A DNA stretch of 16,501 bases, from contig JAGZDD010000082.1 of NCBI GenBank assembly GCA_018369015.1, forward strand, positions 1 through 16,501. Direction: 5' to 3'. The translations under genes were made by a program, and so were the position numbers. The notes below the pieces were generated by a model, which did no database searches, was not told where the DNA came from, and saw only the letters and a program-made list of their open reading frames with translations. This document shows, in pieces, positions 1-6,271 of this stretch (positions are counted from its first letter, which is position 1; every line of letters begins with the position of its first letter). This stretch comes from Clostridiales bacterium. Its GTDB lineage: Bacteria > Bacillota > Clostridia > Lachnospirales > Lachnospiraceae.

Positions 1-65
1 AGTGCCGCAGGCACGGAGCAATCCTGGCTTTCATCCGTGGTGGAGCCGCGCCCAGCGCGGCATGA
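1..65 (+). repeat. Dispersed GC-rich repeat family A, copy A1
   Basis: This copy matches the reverse complement of 16321-16388 (A3) at about nine bases in ten from its first base, and its central part matches 136-186 (A2). The core is a 7-bp hairpin (GCCGCGC at 45-51, loop CCA, GCGCGGC at 55-61) preceded by a GGTGGAGCCGCG stretch. The window begins at or inside the repeat, so its left boundary is unknown. A 73-codon reading frame crosses A1 and A2 but has no ribosome site and only translates the repeat. Confidence 0.8.
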
Positions 66-135
66 AAGTTTACTATGAAAGCCCCGGACGGCGGCTGTGT
101 ACCAGGGGGCGCTTGCACGCAATGACTCACAGCCA

Positions 136-186
136 TCTGGCTTTCATGCGTGGTGGCGCCGCGCCCGGCGCGGCATGTCCGTTTAC
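136..186 (+). repeat. Dispersed GC-rich repeat family A, copy A2
   Basis: This is a second direct copy of the family A core. It shares CTGGCTTTCATGCGTGGTGG with A3 and the same perfect 7-bp stem (158-164 with 168-174), here with loop CCG. The loop differs between all three copies (CCA, CCG, and GCA on the A3 sense strand) while both stem arms are unchanged, as expected if the hairpin is the conserved part. Both A1 and A2 end in a GTTTACT stretch. Confidence 0.75.
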
Positions 187-187
187 T

Positions 188-220
188 GTTACTATTCACG
201 GATTTGCCGGGAATAGCAAC
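188..220. other. Hairpin downstream of the XRE-cupin gene
   Basis: A 10-bp arm at 188-197 pairs with 211-220 with one mismatch, which is a G-U pair in RNA; the loop is 13 bases. It lies 14 bases after the xre-cupin stop. No uridine run follows on the minus strand (AGTAAACGG), so it is at best a weak or factor-assisted terminator, or simply part of the adjoining repeat DNA. Confidence 0.35.
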
Positions 221-233
221 TAAATACTTTCTC

Positions 234-767
234 TTAAAACGATGGAGGATTTGACACCCAAAGTACTTTTGCCGTACCTTCCCATTCGTTGCTCAGATAA
301 TGTGTCCTGTCGCATTTAAAATAAAAGGTCTGCCCTTTTTTTACTGTAAATTTGCGGTCGCCATAATGCAGCATGACCTTGCCCTGAATCACATAGCCAA
401 ATTCTTCGCCGTCAAAAGGCGAAACTTCCTGCGAGCAGCCGCCCCGGGCCAGTTCCAAAAGGATAGGTTCCATAGAATTTTTCTGAGCGTTGGGTACAAT
501 ATAAGACACCCGGTATTCGTCCTGCTCATTGACAAAGAAATCTCCGGAATTAAAGACAATTTTTTCCTCTTTTTCTTCGGAAAAAAATTCGCCAAAGGTC
601 GTGCCCAGGGCTTCCAGAATATCCGCCAGAGTTGCAATCGAGGGGGATGTAAGATTCCTCTCAACCTGAGATAAAAATCCTTTGGTCAATTCACTGCGGT
701 TTGCCAGTTCTTCCAGCGTCAGCTGGTTTTTTATTCTCAGCCGTTTAAGTTTTTCTCCGATCTGCAT
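234..767 (-). CDS. XRE-family transcriptional regulator with C-terminal cupin domain
   Basis: A 177-residue cytoplasmic DNA-binding protein. Residues 3-61 form an XRE/lambda-repressor-type helix-turn-helix: LTLEELANRS is the first helix pair and FLSQVERNLTSPS the recognition helix and wing. Residues about 98-172 form a small cupin barrel, with EEFGYVIQGK as the first cupin motif and a KKGQTFYF turn leading to the second. This HTH-plus-cupin layout (PuuR/SinR-like proteins) usually means a one-component sensor of a small ligand; in Firmicutes it often stands next to polyamine transport or metabolism genes, but none is visible here because the window ends downstream. An ATG six codons upstream exists, but I chose the ATG at 767 because AAAGGTG lies 8 bases before it. 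A near-consensus promoter lies at 997-1024, giving a leader of about 220 bases that holds repeat R1. The ligand is not predictable from sequence. Confidence 0.9.
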   Translation of the reverse strand: MQIGEKLKRLRIKNQLTLEELANRSELTKGFLSQVERNLTSPSIATLADILEALGTTFGEFFSEEKEEKIVFNSGDFFVNEQDEYRVSYIVPNAQKNSMEPILLELARGGCSQEVSPFDGEEFGYVIQGKVMLHYGDRKFTVKKGQTFYFKCDRTHYLSNEWEGTAKVLWVSNPPSF

Positions 768-789
768 TTTACACGCACCTTTCATCTTT

Positions 790-932
790 TGACAGCAAAT
801 GGCACTGCGTGTCAGCGTTGCCGCTTGCCGGGCTTATCGCGCCAGCTCACAGCAAAGCTGTATGCTGTCCGTTGCCCGGCAAATATCTGCCCGTGCAAGC
901 ACGGCAGCTGCTTGCCGGGCTTATCGCGCCAA
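790..932 (-). repeat. Structured repeat R1 in the leader of the XRE-cupin gene
   Basis: This GC-rich segment in AT-rich surroundings lies between the promoter and the start codon of the regulator gene. The block GCTTGCCGGGCTTATCGCGC occurs twice, at 823-842 and 910-929, 87 bases apart, and a one-base variant recurs in R2 at 5043-5062. On the transcript, GCCCGGCAA (920-912) pairs perfectly with TTGCCGGGC (882-874) around an inner stem CCGTGC-loop-GCACGG (904-891). The block at 825-833 can pair with the same 874-882 arm, so two structures compete. The part nearest the gene (790-844) looks like a truncated second unit. No coding potential is seen. With the promoter and hairpin, this fills the 326-base gap between the two flanking genes. 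Confidence 0.75.
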
Positions 933-939
933 TTAAAGA

Positions 940-958
940 CCCCGCAGTCATTGCGGGG
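940..958. terminator. Short GC hairpin, possible terminator or attenuator
   Basis: CCCCGCA at 940-946 pairs with TGCGGGG at 952-958 around a 5-base loop. On the minus strand TCTTTAATT follows, a weak uridine tract. It lies 136 bases after the DUF6128-like gene and could end that transcript. It also lies about 30 bases downstream of the predicted start of the xre-cupin transcript, so it would equally be a leader hairpin of that gene. Confidence 0.4.
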
Positions 959-996
959 TTTGTAAACAAATAATTCACTTTTACTAAACAAAATAT

Positions 997-1024
997 ATTA
1001 TACATATTTTCTCTTATATGTCAA
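997..1024 (-). promoter_or_regulatory. Sigma-A promoter of the XRE-cupin gene
   Basis: On the minus strand there is a perfect -35 TTGACA (1024-1019), a 16-base spacer and a perfect -10 TATAAT (1002-997), in AT-rich DNA. Transcription would start near 990. It is the closest match to consensus in the window and faces only the xre-cupin gene. Confidence 0.8.
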
Positions 1025-1093
1025 CTATTTAAAACAAAAAGTTTTATATAACTATACCGTTATTTATGGCCAGCTTTTAAGCCGCCATCCATC

Positions 1094-2251
1094 CTAAATA
1101 AGCTCCATATACCAATAACCAAACTCGTTCCCGCCCGAGGCGCGAGACCTCACAGGCTTAAATTTATCAAATCCAAACATCCCCGCCATGAATCTCTCCC
1201 GCTCATAGTTGACTCCGGGGATCCCAAAAATATAAGTTCCGTCATTTTTTTGTGCCATAATCAAGTGCCGGTAGCTGTAGTAGCCGTGAAGAAGAAAGCT
1301 GTTGCTGGCCAAACGCCAATACTGCATTGGCAGCATACCAATATCCTGTGGCTCCATCCGTATACAGGCTGTCACCTGGTCGTCCTCAAAGGGATACATG
1401 CGCATTCCACGGTCAAGAATCCGTTCCAGAACCGCAGTGTCAACGCAAGACGCTCCCTGGCTTTCATCCTTTTCCTCTTCTGGAACAGCGTCCAAAGGGA
1501 TGTCCATACCGCCCTCAAGCACCCGTGCCGCGGCTGCACCGCCGACAGATTCCGCAGTCAATTCCTTTGGCTGGCCGCTATTTTCCTGCTCTGTCAGACT
1601 AGCTTCCCCTTGCAGGCCCATTTCCCCTGGCCGCCTGCTTTCCTCTGGCAGATCAGTTTTTCTTGGCTGGCTGTTTTCCTCCGGCAGACTGGCTTTTCCT
1701 GGCAGAGCTGTTTCCTTTGACGGGCTGCTTTCCTCTGGCAGATCGGTTTCTTCTGGCAAATCGTTTTTCTCTGTCAGGCTTTCACTCTCTGACATGCTGG
1801 CCTTCTCCGGCAGATAGCTTTCCTCGGGCAGATTGTTATCCTTATTTAAAGATGCCTCGCCAATGGGAATAAAGCGGTCCACCGCCAAAGCCTCGTCATC
1901 CCAGCCCGTACCATAAACTTTCCCATTTTCTCCCCGAATAATCATTCCCCTTACATCATCCAGGGAATAGCCTGAACCTTCGATATTTCCCGAATCTGTA
2001 ACACAGGAAAATTCTCCTGTATTGTTTTGGGTATTCAAGTCCCCCATATAAATTCCAAGAAGCTTCCCAGAATCACGCACAAACATATAGGCAGAAAATT
2101 TCACATTGCTTTCGTGATACATATTTTTCATTGTAATGTTCACCCGGCACTGGCCGGCGCGGCTCTCAACCTTTGCAAAGCCTGTATTCATGGTCTTTAT
2201 TCCCCGCTCGTAAAGATATATATAGGAAACAAATCGGTGATAATCGGCCAT
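1094..2251 (-). CDS. DUF6128-like protein with a long repetitive acidic linker
   Basis: A 385-residue protein of unknown function with no signal peptide or membrane segment. Residues 1-131 are an N-terminal domain (opening with YHRFVSYIYLYERGIK and GFAKVESRAGQCRVNI); residues about 280-385 are an aromatic-rich C-terminal domain (PFEDD, MPMQYWRL-like, GVNYERERFMAGMFGF). I recognise this pair as resembling the DUF6128 family of Lachnospiraceae, from memory and without a search. Residues 136-232 are low complexity, built from imperfect LPEES / LPEET / LPGKAS units rich in Glu, Ser and Pro, probably a flexible spacer. The start is firm: AAGGAGG lies 9 bases before the ATG. A terminator at 2334-2401 separates it from the upstream ABC operon, so it needs its own promoter. 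The gene looks intact. Confidence 0.8.
   Translation of the reverse strand: MADYHRFVSYIYLYERGIKTMNTGFAKVESRAGQCRVNITMKNMYHESNVKFSAYMFVRDSGKLLGIYMGDLNTQNNTGEFSCVTDSGNIEGSGYSLDDVRGMIIRGENGKVYGTGWDDEALAVDRFIPIGEASLNKDNNLPEESYLPEKASMSESESLTEKNDLPEETDLPEESSPSKETALPGKASLPEENSQPRKTDLPEESRRPGEMGLQGEASLTEQENSGQPKELTAESVGGAAAARVLEGGMDIPLDAVPEEEKDESQGASCVDTAVLERILDRGMRMYPFEDDQVTACIRMEPQDIGMLPMQYWRLASNSFLLHGYYSYRHLIMAQKNDGTYIFGIPGVNYERERFMAGMFGFDKFKPVRSRASGGNEFGYWYMELI
1556..1846 (-). repeat. Minisatellite-like coding repeat inside the DUF6128-like gene
   Basis: The DNA for linker residues 136-232 consists of imperfect units of 6-8 codons. The clearest internal copy is a 20-base identical block, CTGCTTTCCTCTGGCAGATC on the plus strand, at 1635-1654 and 1725-1744, exactly 90 bases (30 codons) apart. 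All spacing keeps frame. Such tracts usually vary in length between strains. Confidence 0.75.
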
Positions 2252-2276
2252 AAGAAAATTCCTCCTTCCAGCGTTC

Positions 2277-2304
2277 TATATAAATAACTGTATGCCCGGG
2301 CCAA
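2277..2304 (-). promoter_or_regulatory. Possible promoter of the DUF6128-like gene
   Basis: On the minus strand TTGGCC (2304-2299), a 16-base spacer and TATATA (2282-2277) lie just before the ribosome site at 2267-2261. This would give a leader of only about 20 bases. It is the best match between the terminator and the gene, but only moderate. Confidence 0.3.
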
Positions 2305-2333
2305 GTATTTTAGAACATCAGGCATTGCCAAAC

Positions 2334-2401
2334 AAAAAAAACGCCGCACGCGGTATGTCTGGCGCCTGCTAAAAAACAGGCCATTCATACAACATGCGGC
2401 G
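2334..2401 (-). terminator. Rho-independent terminator of the padR-ABC operon
   Basis: On the minus strand CGCCGCATG (2401-2393) pairs with CGTGCGGCG (2350-2342), with one G-U pair. Further inner pairing (GTATG with CATAC, and CCTG with CAGG) extends the stem, and a run of eight T follows at 2341-2334. It lies 60 bases after the permease stop and is the strongest terminator in the window. Confidence 0.9.
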
Positions 2402-2460
2402 GTTTATTTCATACGCGCCCAGGTATAGCGTCCGGTTCGTTTAGAAACGTTCTGCTTGTA

Positions 2461-3663
2461 CTAGGCATTAAACATAAAACGCTCACTGTTAAATGCTTTA
2501 ACAATAATTGCTGAAAGGATTCCGCTAAGCACCAGCGTACTCCCAGTGGACAGTAGGAAATGGAACACTGTCAGTTCCTGTGTAAATATTTCACCAAGGG
2601 CCACGGCGCTGCTGTAAATAGGAATAAGATATTCCCATGTTTCATGGCCGCCCGATGTGGAAAGCATTGTCACAAGCCCTGCTACAATAACAATGATATA
2701 CAGCGGCGATACATAGGTCGTGGCTTCTTTCACCGTTTTTGCCAGCACCGCTATCAAAGAAACAAGGGCAACATAGAAAAATGCCAGTAAAATCATTAGG
2801 ACAATGACCATGATCACCTGCTGGGGCGTAAATGAAAAGGCCATATCCCCGGCGCCCAGGGCTTTAGGCATGGCGATAACAAGGGCAATAATGTAAACCG
2901 CCGCGCTGAGCATGGACATGCAGGTTAATGCCAGCAGTTTGCCAAGGACAATATCACTGCGCCTTACGGGGGTGACAAGCATACTGGCCATTGTTCCCCT
3001 CTCTTTTTCGCCAGTAATCGTATCGACGCCAAGGCTCATCGTTCCTGCGAAAAGCAGTATTGTAATCAAATAAGGAAGCATCGTTGCCAGTATTTGGCCG
3101 GAAGCCTTCTGCTCATTAATAATTTCCCCGCCGCCCTGGGCATTGACAGTAAATACATCCAGAAGGTTCATATCGCCAATGCGCTGCTCAAGAAGCGCCG
3201 GACGCAAAGAGCCGTCTAAAGCCTCATTGAACCGGGTCCATGCTTCACTGGAATAATTTTCTGAAGGGTTATAAAATACCTGGATATCAGGAATAGCCGC
3301 CCCTGTTTCATAGCTGTCAACACTTTCCATGAAATCCTCAGGGAAAATAACAATAAGATCAATTTCGCCATTGGCAACCTGTTTTTTCATAGACTCCAGA
3401 TCCGCATTGGCACCAAAGGAAGTCAGCTGGGCCTGCTGGATAAAGCCGTCCAGAAGGCTTCCAGCCTGTTCAGGCATATTTTCCATATAAACGATGGACT
3501 TATGTTCCTCAATATCCTTACTCAGATTTTCACCGAGATAGCCGATCAGCCCATAAATGCCAATCATTAAAATCACCGGCAGAAGAAACAGAGAAAATAT
3601 CATTTTAGGCTCTCTGAATACTCTGCGCATTTCCTTATTAAAAACAACCTTAAGTCCTCTCAT
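2461..3663 (-). CDS. ABC-2 type transporter permease (NatB-like)
   Basis: A 400-residue membrane subunit of an ABC exporter. Residues about 20-42 are the first membrane helix. Residues 43-190 form a large outer loop or domain between helices 1 and 2, typical of NatB-type ABC-2 permeases. Five further helices follow from about 195 to 395. The cytoplasmic segment GEKERGTMASMLVTPVRR after helix 2 is the conserved coupling region of the family. The ATG follows GGAGG that overlaps the end of the ATPase gene, and only 3 bases separate the two genes, so they are translationally linked. The substrate cannot be told: NatAB relatives are tied to sodium, antimicrobial peptides or drugs, and PadR control favours an inducible detoxification role. 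I call it NatB-like by architecture only. Confidence 0.88.
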   Translation of the reverse strand: MRGLKVVFNKEMRRVFREPKMIFSLFLLPVILMIGIYGLIGYLGENLSKDIEEHKSIVYMENMPEQAGSLLDGFIQQAQLTSFGANADLESMKKQVANGEIDLIVIFPEDFMESVDSYETGAAIPDIQVFYNPSENYSSEAWTRFNEALDGSLRPALLEQRIGDMNLLDVFTVNAQGGGEIINEQKASGQILATMLPYLITILLFAGTMSLGVDTITGEKERGTMASMLVTPVRRSDIVLGKLLALTCMSMLSAAVYIIALVIAMPKALGAGDMAFSFTPQQVIMVIVLMILLAFFYVALVSLIAVLAKTVKEATTYVSPLYIIVIVAGLVTMLSTSGGHETWEYLIPIYSSAVALGEIFTQELTVFHFLLSTGSTLVLSGILSAIIVKAFNSERFMFNA

Positions 3664-3666
3664 AAT

Positions 3667-4440
3667 TTATGCCTCCTTTCCATGCTTCTTGTAAAACTCA
3701 AAGAAGGCATCTTCCAAATCCGAAGTATTTGTCTGCTGCTCAAGCTCTTCAAGAGTTCCCAGGGCATAAAGCCTTCCGTCAATAATGATCGCGATCCGGT
3801 CACACAGCTTTTGCGCCTCTGACATCACATGGGTCGATACAATGACGGTTTTCCCCCGCTCCTTAAGGGCGCGCAAATAATCAAGAACTGCCTTGGCGGT
3901 AATAATGTCAAGTCCTGACGTTGGCTCGTCAAAAATGACAATATCCGGGTCATGGACAAGGCTTACCGCAATAGAAACCTTCTGTTTCATGCCTGTGGAA
4001 AGCTCCTCCACTTTTTTATCTTTAAAATCCGAGATACCAAAATACTCAAAAAGCTCCTGCTTTCTCCTTTGGATGTCGGAATTTTCCATGCCGTGAAGCC
4101 TTCCGAAGAAAGAAAACAGATAGTCCGGGGTAAAATATGGATCCATTTTGATCTCATTCGTCAGGAAGCTTATCTTTTCCCGGACCTTATCAGACTCCCG
4201 TCCAACATCCAGCCCGTCAACAAAAATACTCCCTGAGCTCGGGCGGAGCAATGTTGCCAGGCACCGCAATGTCGTTGTCTTTCCTGCGCCATTTGTTCCT
4301 AAAAGGCCAAAAATTTCCCCTTGCTTCACGGTCAAAGTAAGATCATCGACAGCTTTTTTTATTGTATCTTTTGTCTTTAATTCTTTTTGCTGCTTCTTAT
4401 TCAGCTTATAAATCTTTGTCAAATTTTTTATTTCGATCAT
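3667..4440 (-). CDS. ABC transporter ATP-binding protein (NatA-like)
   Basis: A 257-residue cytoplasmic ATPase that drives the permease encoded next to it. Visible motifs are Walker A GTNGAGKT (48-55), the signature LSTGMKQK (148-155), Walker B IVIFDEP (167-173) and the switch histidine in STHVM (204). The stretch FLTNE (92-96) is at the Q-loop position, where NatA-type proteins usually have FLTGE. The open frame continues upstream into GC-rich repeat-like DNA, but the family start MIEIKNLTKIY fits the ATG at 4440, preceded by AGAGAGGG at a short spacing. Fifty-eight bases separate it from padR and 3 bases from the permease gene. No terminator is seen between them, so one operon is likely. 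Confidence 0.92.
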   Translation of the reverse strand: MIEIKNLTKIYKLNKKQQKELKTKDTIKKAVDDLTLTVKQGEIFGLLGTNGAGKTTTLRCLATLLRPSSGSIFVDGLDVGRESDKVREKISFLTNEIKMDPYFTPDYLFSFFGRLHGMENSDIQRRKQELFEYFGISDFKDKKVEELSTGMKQKVSIAVSLVHDPDIVIFDEPTSGLDIITAKAVLDYLRALKERGKTVIVSTHVMSEAQKLCDRIAIIIDGRLYALGTLEELEQQTNTSDLEDAFFEFYKKHGKEA

Positions 4441-4472
4441 AGGCCCTCTCTTATTACTATTCATTATAGTAG

Positions 4473-4491
4473 TGCCGCGCGCTGCGCAGCA
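4473..4491. repeat. Family A-like GC palindrome between padR and the ABC ATPase gene
   Basis: A GC-rich hairpin-forming patch (GCGC-GCT-GCGC core) followed by CATAAATATTTAC resembles the GCGCGGCATGAAAGTTTAC end of repeat A1. It looks like a decayed copy of family A. The resemblance is partial and could be chance. Confidence 0.35.
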
Positions 4492-4498
4492 TAAATAT

Positions 4499-4864
4499 TT
4501 ACACGATATTTCCGGAGGCCCCCTCATCTGCGCCAGCAGACGAAGGAGGCTTTGCCCGCCCGATATGGCGGGCGCAATGAAGCATTGTTTCAAGCCTGCA
4601 TATTTCTTTATCCAAAATGTCCCCCCCCTGGCTTGTCAGGCTGTACATACGGCGTTTCCTCTCTTTGTTTACCTCAATAATCCAGCCTTTTTTTATCATA
4701 TTTCCCAAAGCTCCATACATTGTACCCGGGCCGATTGAAACACGGCCGCAGGACAGCTCTTTTGCCAAACGCATAATTTCATAGCCATAGCTATCCCTAT
4801 AAGACAAGCACAAAAGAATATAATATTGACTCTCTGTGATAGGCTCATATTTTTCGTTCGGCAT
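4499..4864 (-). CDS. PadR-family transcriptional regulator
   Basis: A 121-residue winged-helix repressor. Residues about 8-85 give the PadR fold: ESQYYILLCLSYRDSYGYEI (first helices), a recognition region SIGPGTMYGALGNMIKKGWI with the family-typical G-T-xY-xx-L pattern, and a wing RRMYSLTSQGG. The C-terminal part is short and ends in a probably disordered tail, so this is the small PadR class. The frame runs upstream through repeat R2, but GGAGG 5 bases before the ATG at 4864 fixes the start. It is the first gene of an operon with an ABC exporter, and a 15-bp-arm palindrome overlaps its promoter. The layout suggests autorepression released by a toxic compound that the transporter exports; this is inference from known PadR systems. 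The ligand is unknown. Confidence 0.92.
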   Translation of the reverse strand: MPNEKYEPITESQYYILLCLSYRDSYGYEIMRLAKELSCGRVSIGPGTMYGALGNMIKKGWIIEVNKERKRRMYSLTSQGGDILDKEICRLETMLHCARHIGRAKPPSSAGADEGASGNIV

Positions 4865-4879
4865 TTTATCCTCCAGTAT

Positions 4880-5062
4880 CACCGCAAAGCTGGTCTTCGC
4901 TTCGCTCCGGTCGGCGCAGGGCGCGTGCCACCGGCACGCAGCGCCGCTGTCCGTTGCCCTGCAAATGGTGCTGCGTGCCGGTGGCACGCGTCTAGCACGG
5001 ACCGCAGCGGAGCGAAGACCCGCTCGTGCAAGCACGGCGGCCGCTTGCAGGGCTTATCGCGC
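4880..5062 (-). repeat. Structured repeat R2 in the padR leader, containing a 129-base palindrome
   Basis: This GC-rich element lies between the padR promoter and start codon. It shares with R1 the blocks GCTGTCCGTTGCCC-GCAAAT (4946-4966), CGTGCAAGCACGGC (5025-5038) and GCTTGCAGGGCTTATCGCGC (5043-5062), in the same order and orientation. Inside it is a nested inverted repeat: 4922-4942 pairs perfectly with 4970-4990 (21 bp), and 4892-4912 pairs with 5000-5020 (19 of 21), with 9-base symmetrical interruptions and a 27-base apical loop. That loop contains 4956-4964, which is perfectly complementary to 5045-5053 outside the palindrome, so two folds compete or form a pseudoknot. Long frames that cross it are only repeat translation. 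Confidence 0.8.
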
Positions 5063-5065
5063 AAA

Positions 5066-5109
5066 AAAGTATATCGTGTTTCGATACAAATTATAACACG
5101 ATATACTTT
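5066..5109. promoter_or_regulatory. Palindromic operator, probable PadR binding site
   Basis: Fifteen-base arms AAAGTATATCGTGTT (5066-5080) and AACACGATATACTTT (5095-5109) are perfect reverse complements separated by 14 bases. The right arm covers most of the spacer between the -35 and -10 boxes of the padR promoter, and the -10 lies at the inner edge of that arm, so a bound protein would block RNA polymerase. The overlap with the promoter of an adjacent padR gene makes autorepression the natural reading. Confidence 0.82.
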
Positions 5110-5118
5110 GGCTATCAA
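5090..5118 (-). promoter_or_regulatory. Sigma-A promoter of the padR-ABC operon
   Basis: On the minus strand TTGATA (5118-5113), a 17-base spacer and a perfect TATAAT (5095-5090). The predicted start is near 5083, giving a leader of about 220 bases that carries R2. It is embedded in the palindrome at 5066-5109. Confidence 0.82.
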
Positions 5119-5158
5119 GATATTTATCCTTGTTAAAGCAGGCAAATCTTACTCCCAT

Positions 5159-6067
5159 TTAAGATACAGATGTTTCCCCCGATGATGTTAAAATATTCGT
5201 CAGGCAGGCGAACTGTTCCAGGGTCAGCACCTCGCCCCGGACAGTGGGAGAAAGCTTCATCGCCTCTAATGCCTCCCCAATTCTGGCCTTTGAAAAATCC
5301 AGCTCCGAAGCATTACTAAGGGAATTGACAAGGGTTTTCCTCCGCTGATTAAAGGCGGCACGGACAATAGCAAACATTAAATGCTCATCCTCCACCTGTA
5401 CGGGTGGTTTTTCATGGCAGGTCAGGCGGATCACTGCCGAATCCACATTTGGCCGGGGCATAAAGCAGTTACACGGAACGTTTGCTACAATGTAGGGAAC
5501 AGCGTAATACTGAACGGCCACTGAAAGAGCACCGTAATCCTTTGTTCCCGGCCCTACCTCCATGCGCTTTGCCACTTCCTTCTGTACCATCACTGTCACG
5601 TTGTCAATAGGTACATGGCTTTCAAACAGCCCCATAATAATCGGCGTCGTAATATAGTAGGGGAGATTCGCAACAACCTTGATAGGGCGGCCTCCATTAT
5701 ATTTTTGTGCAAGCTGACAAATATCCAGCTTTAAAATATCATCATTAATCACCGTCACATTAGAATAGCCTTTAAGCGTTTCTGAAAGTATAGGGATCAG
5801 GTTCCTGTCAATCTCAACGGCGACAACCTCCCGGGCAGCCTCTGCAAGATACTGGGTCATTGTACCGATCCCCGGCCCGATTTCAAGCACCATGTCTTCC
5901 TTAGTGACACCGGCCCCTGCAATAATCTTATGCAGCACATGGCTGTCAATCAAAAAATTTTGTCCAAACTTTTTTTGAAAATTAAAACTGTATTTCTGAA
6001 TAATTTCTATGGTTTTTTGTGGATTGGACAGCTTATCTGCTTCCCTTTCCATAATCTCTTTTTCCAT
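5159..6067 (-). CDS. rsmA: 16S rRNA (adenine-N6,N6)-dimethyltransferase RsmA/KsgA
   Basis: A 302-residue methyltransferase that dimethylates two adjacent adenines in the 3' terminal helix of 16S rRNA during late small-subunit assembly, using S-adenosylmethionine. FGQNFLID (34-41) is the family-diagnostic N-terminal motif, LEIGPGIGTMT (61-71) the cofactor-binding motif I, the acidic VEID (84-87) contacts the cofactor ribose, and NLPYYITTPI (134-143) is the catalytic motif IV. Length is normal and the C-terminal helical domain is present. I chose the ATG at 6067 (GGAG 4 bases upstream); a GTG at 6109 and an ATG at 6052 are alternatives. It has its own promoter at 6195-6223. No clear terminator follows before the padR promoter, so some read-through is possible. 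RNase M5 (rnmV), its frequent neighbour, is absent here. Confidence 0.95.
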   Translation of the reverse strand: MEKEIMEREADKLSNPQKTIEIIQKYSFNFQKKFGQNFLIDSHVLHKIIAGAGVTKEDMVLEIGPGIGTMTQYLAEAAREVVAVEIDRNLIPILSETLKGYSNVTVINDDILKLDICQLAQKYNGGRPIKVVANLPYYITTPIIMGLFESHVPIDNVTVMVQKEVAKRMEVGPGTKDYGALSVAVQYYAVPYIVANVPCNCFMPRPNVDSAVIRLTCHEKPPVQVEDEHLMFAIVRAAFNQRRKTLVNSLSNASELDFSKARIGEALEAMKLSPTVRGEVLTLEQFACLTNILTSSGETSVS

Positions 6068-6194
6068 AAATCTCCAATATTCCTTTCTTATGCTTTCCGG
6101 GCTTCCCACGGCACTAGGGTTCCTTCATGGGGTTTCATCAAGTTTACCAGGCTTTCTCACAATATCAGGGAGCCTTTTACAGGATTTTGATAAC

Positions 6195-6223
6195 AGTATA
6201 ACAAACCTATCCGCTGCTGTCCA
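6195..6223 (-). promoter_or_regulatory. Sigma-A promoter of rsmA
   Basis: On the minus strand TGGACA (6223-6218), a 17-base spacer and TATACT (6200-6195), one mismatch from consensus in each box. Transcription would start near 6188, giving a leader of about 120 bases before rsmA. It is back to back with the promoter of the lipoprotein gene. Confidence 0.65.
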
Positions 6224-6268
6224 CCAGCAAGCAAGCAAATAAATCCACCGGCGAGCAAGCAAACAAAT
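6221..6268. repeat. Two-unit 24-bp tandem repeat between divergent promoters
   Basis: Units at 6221-6244 and 6245-6268, each starting CCACC and containing GAGCAAGCAA or CAAGCAAGCAA followed by an A-rich end, differ at three of 24 positions. The repeat overlaps the -35 box of the rsmA promoter and ends just before the -35 box of the lipoprotein promoter. It could be a paired protein site or simply a duplication. The rest of the 315-base gap between the two genes holds only the promoters and leaders. Confidence 0.7.
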
Positions 6269-6271
6269 TCA

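Noticed and set aside
2..223. 73-codon open frame across the left edge
   Set aside because: It has no ribosome site and simply translates repeats A1 and A2; the same peptide patterns appear as false N-terminal extensions of metG through A3.
1250..1872. Several plus-strand frames opposite the DUF6128-like gene
   Set aside because: Antisense frames of the repetitive linker (Leu/Phe/Ser-rich shadows) without ribosome sites or promoters.
4826..5185. Long overlapping reading frames across R2 on both strands, including a 57-codon N-terminal extension of padR
   Set aside because: They arise from the GC-rich palindrome. The padR ribosome site GGAGG at 4864 and the promoter position exclude the extension; the others have no ribosome sites.
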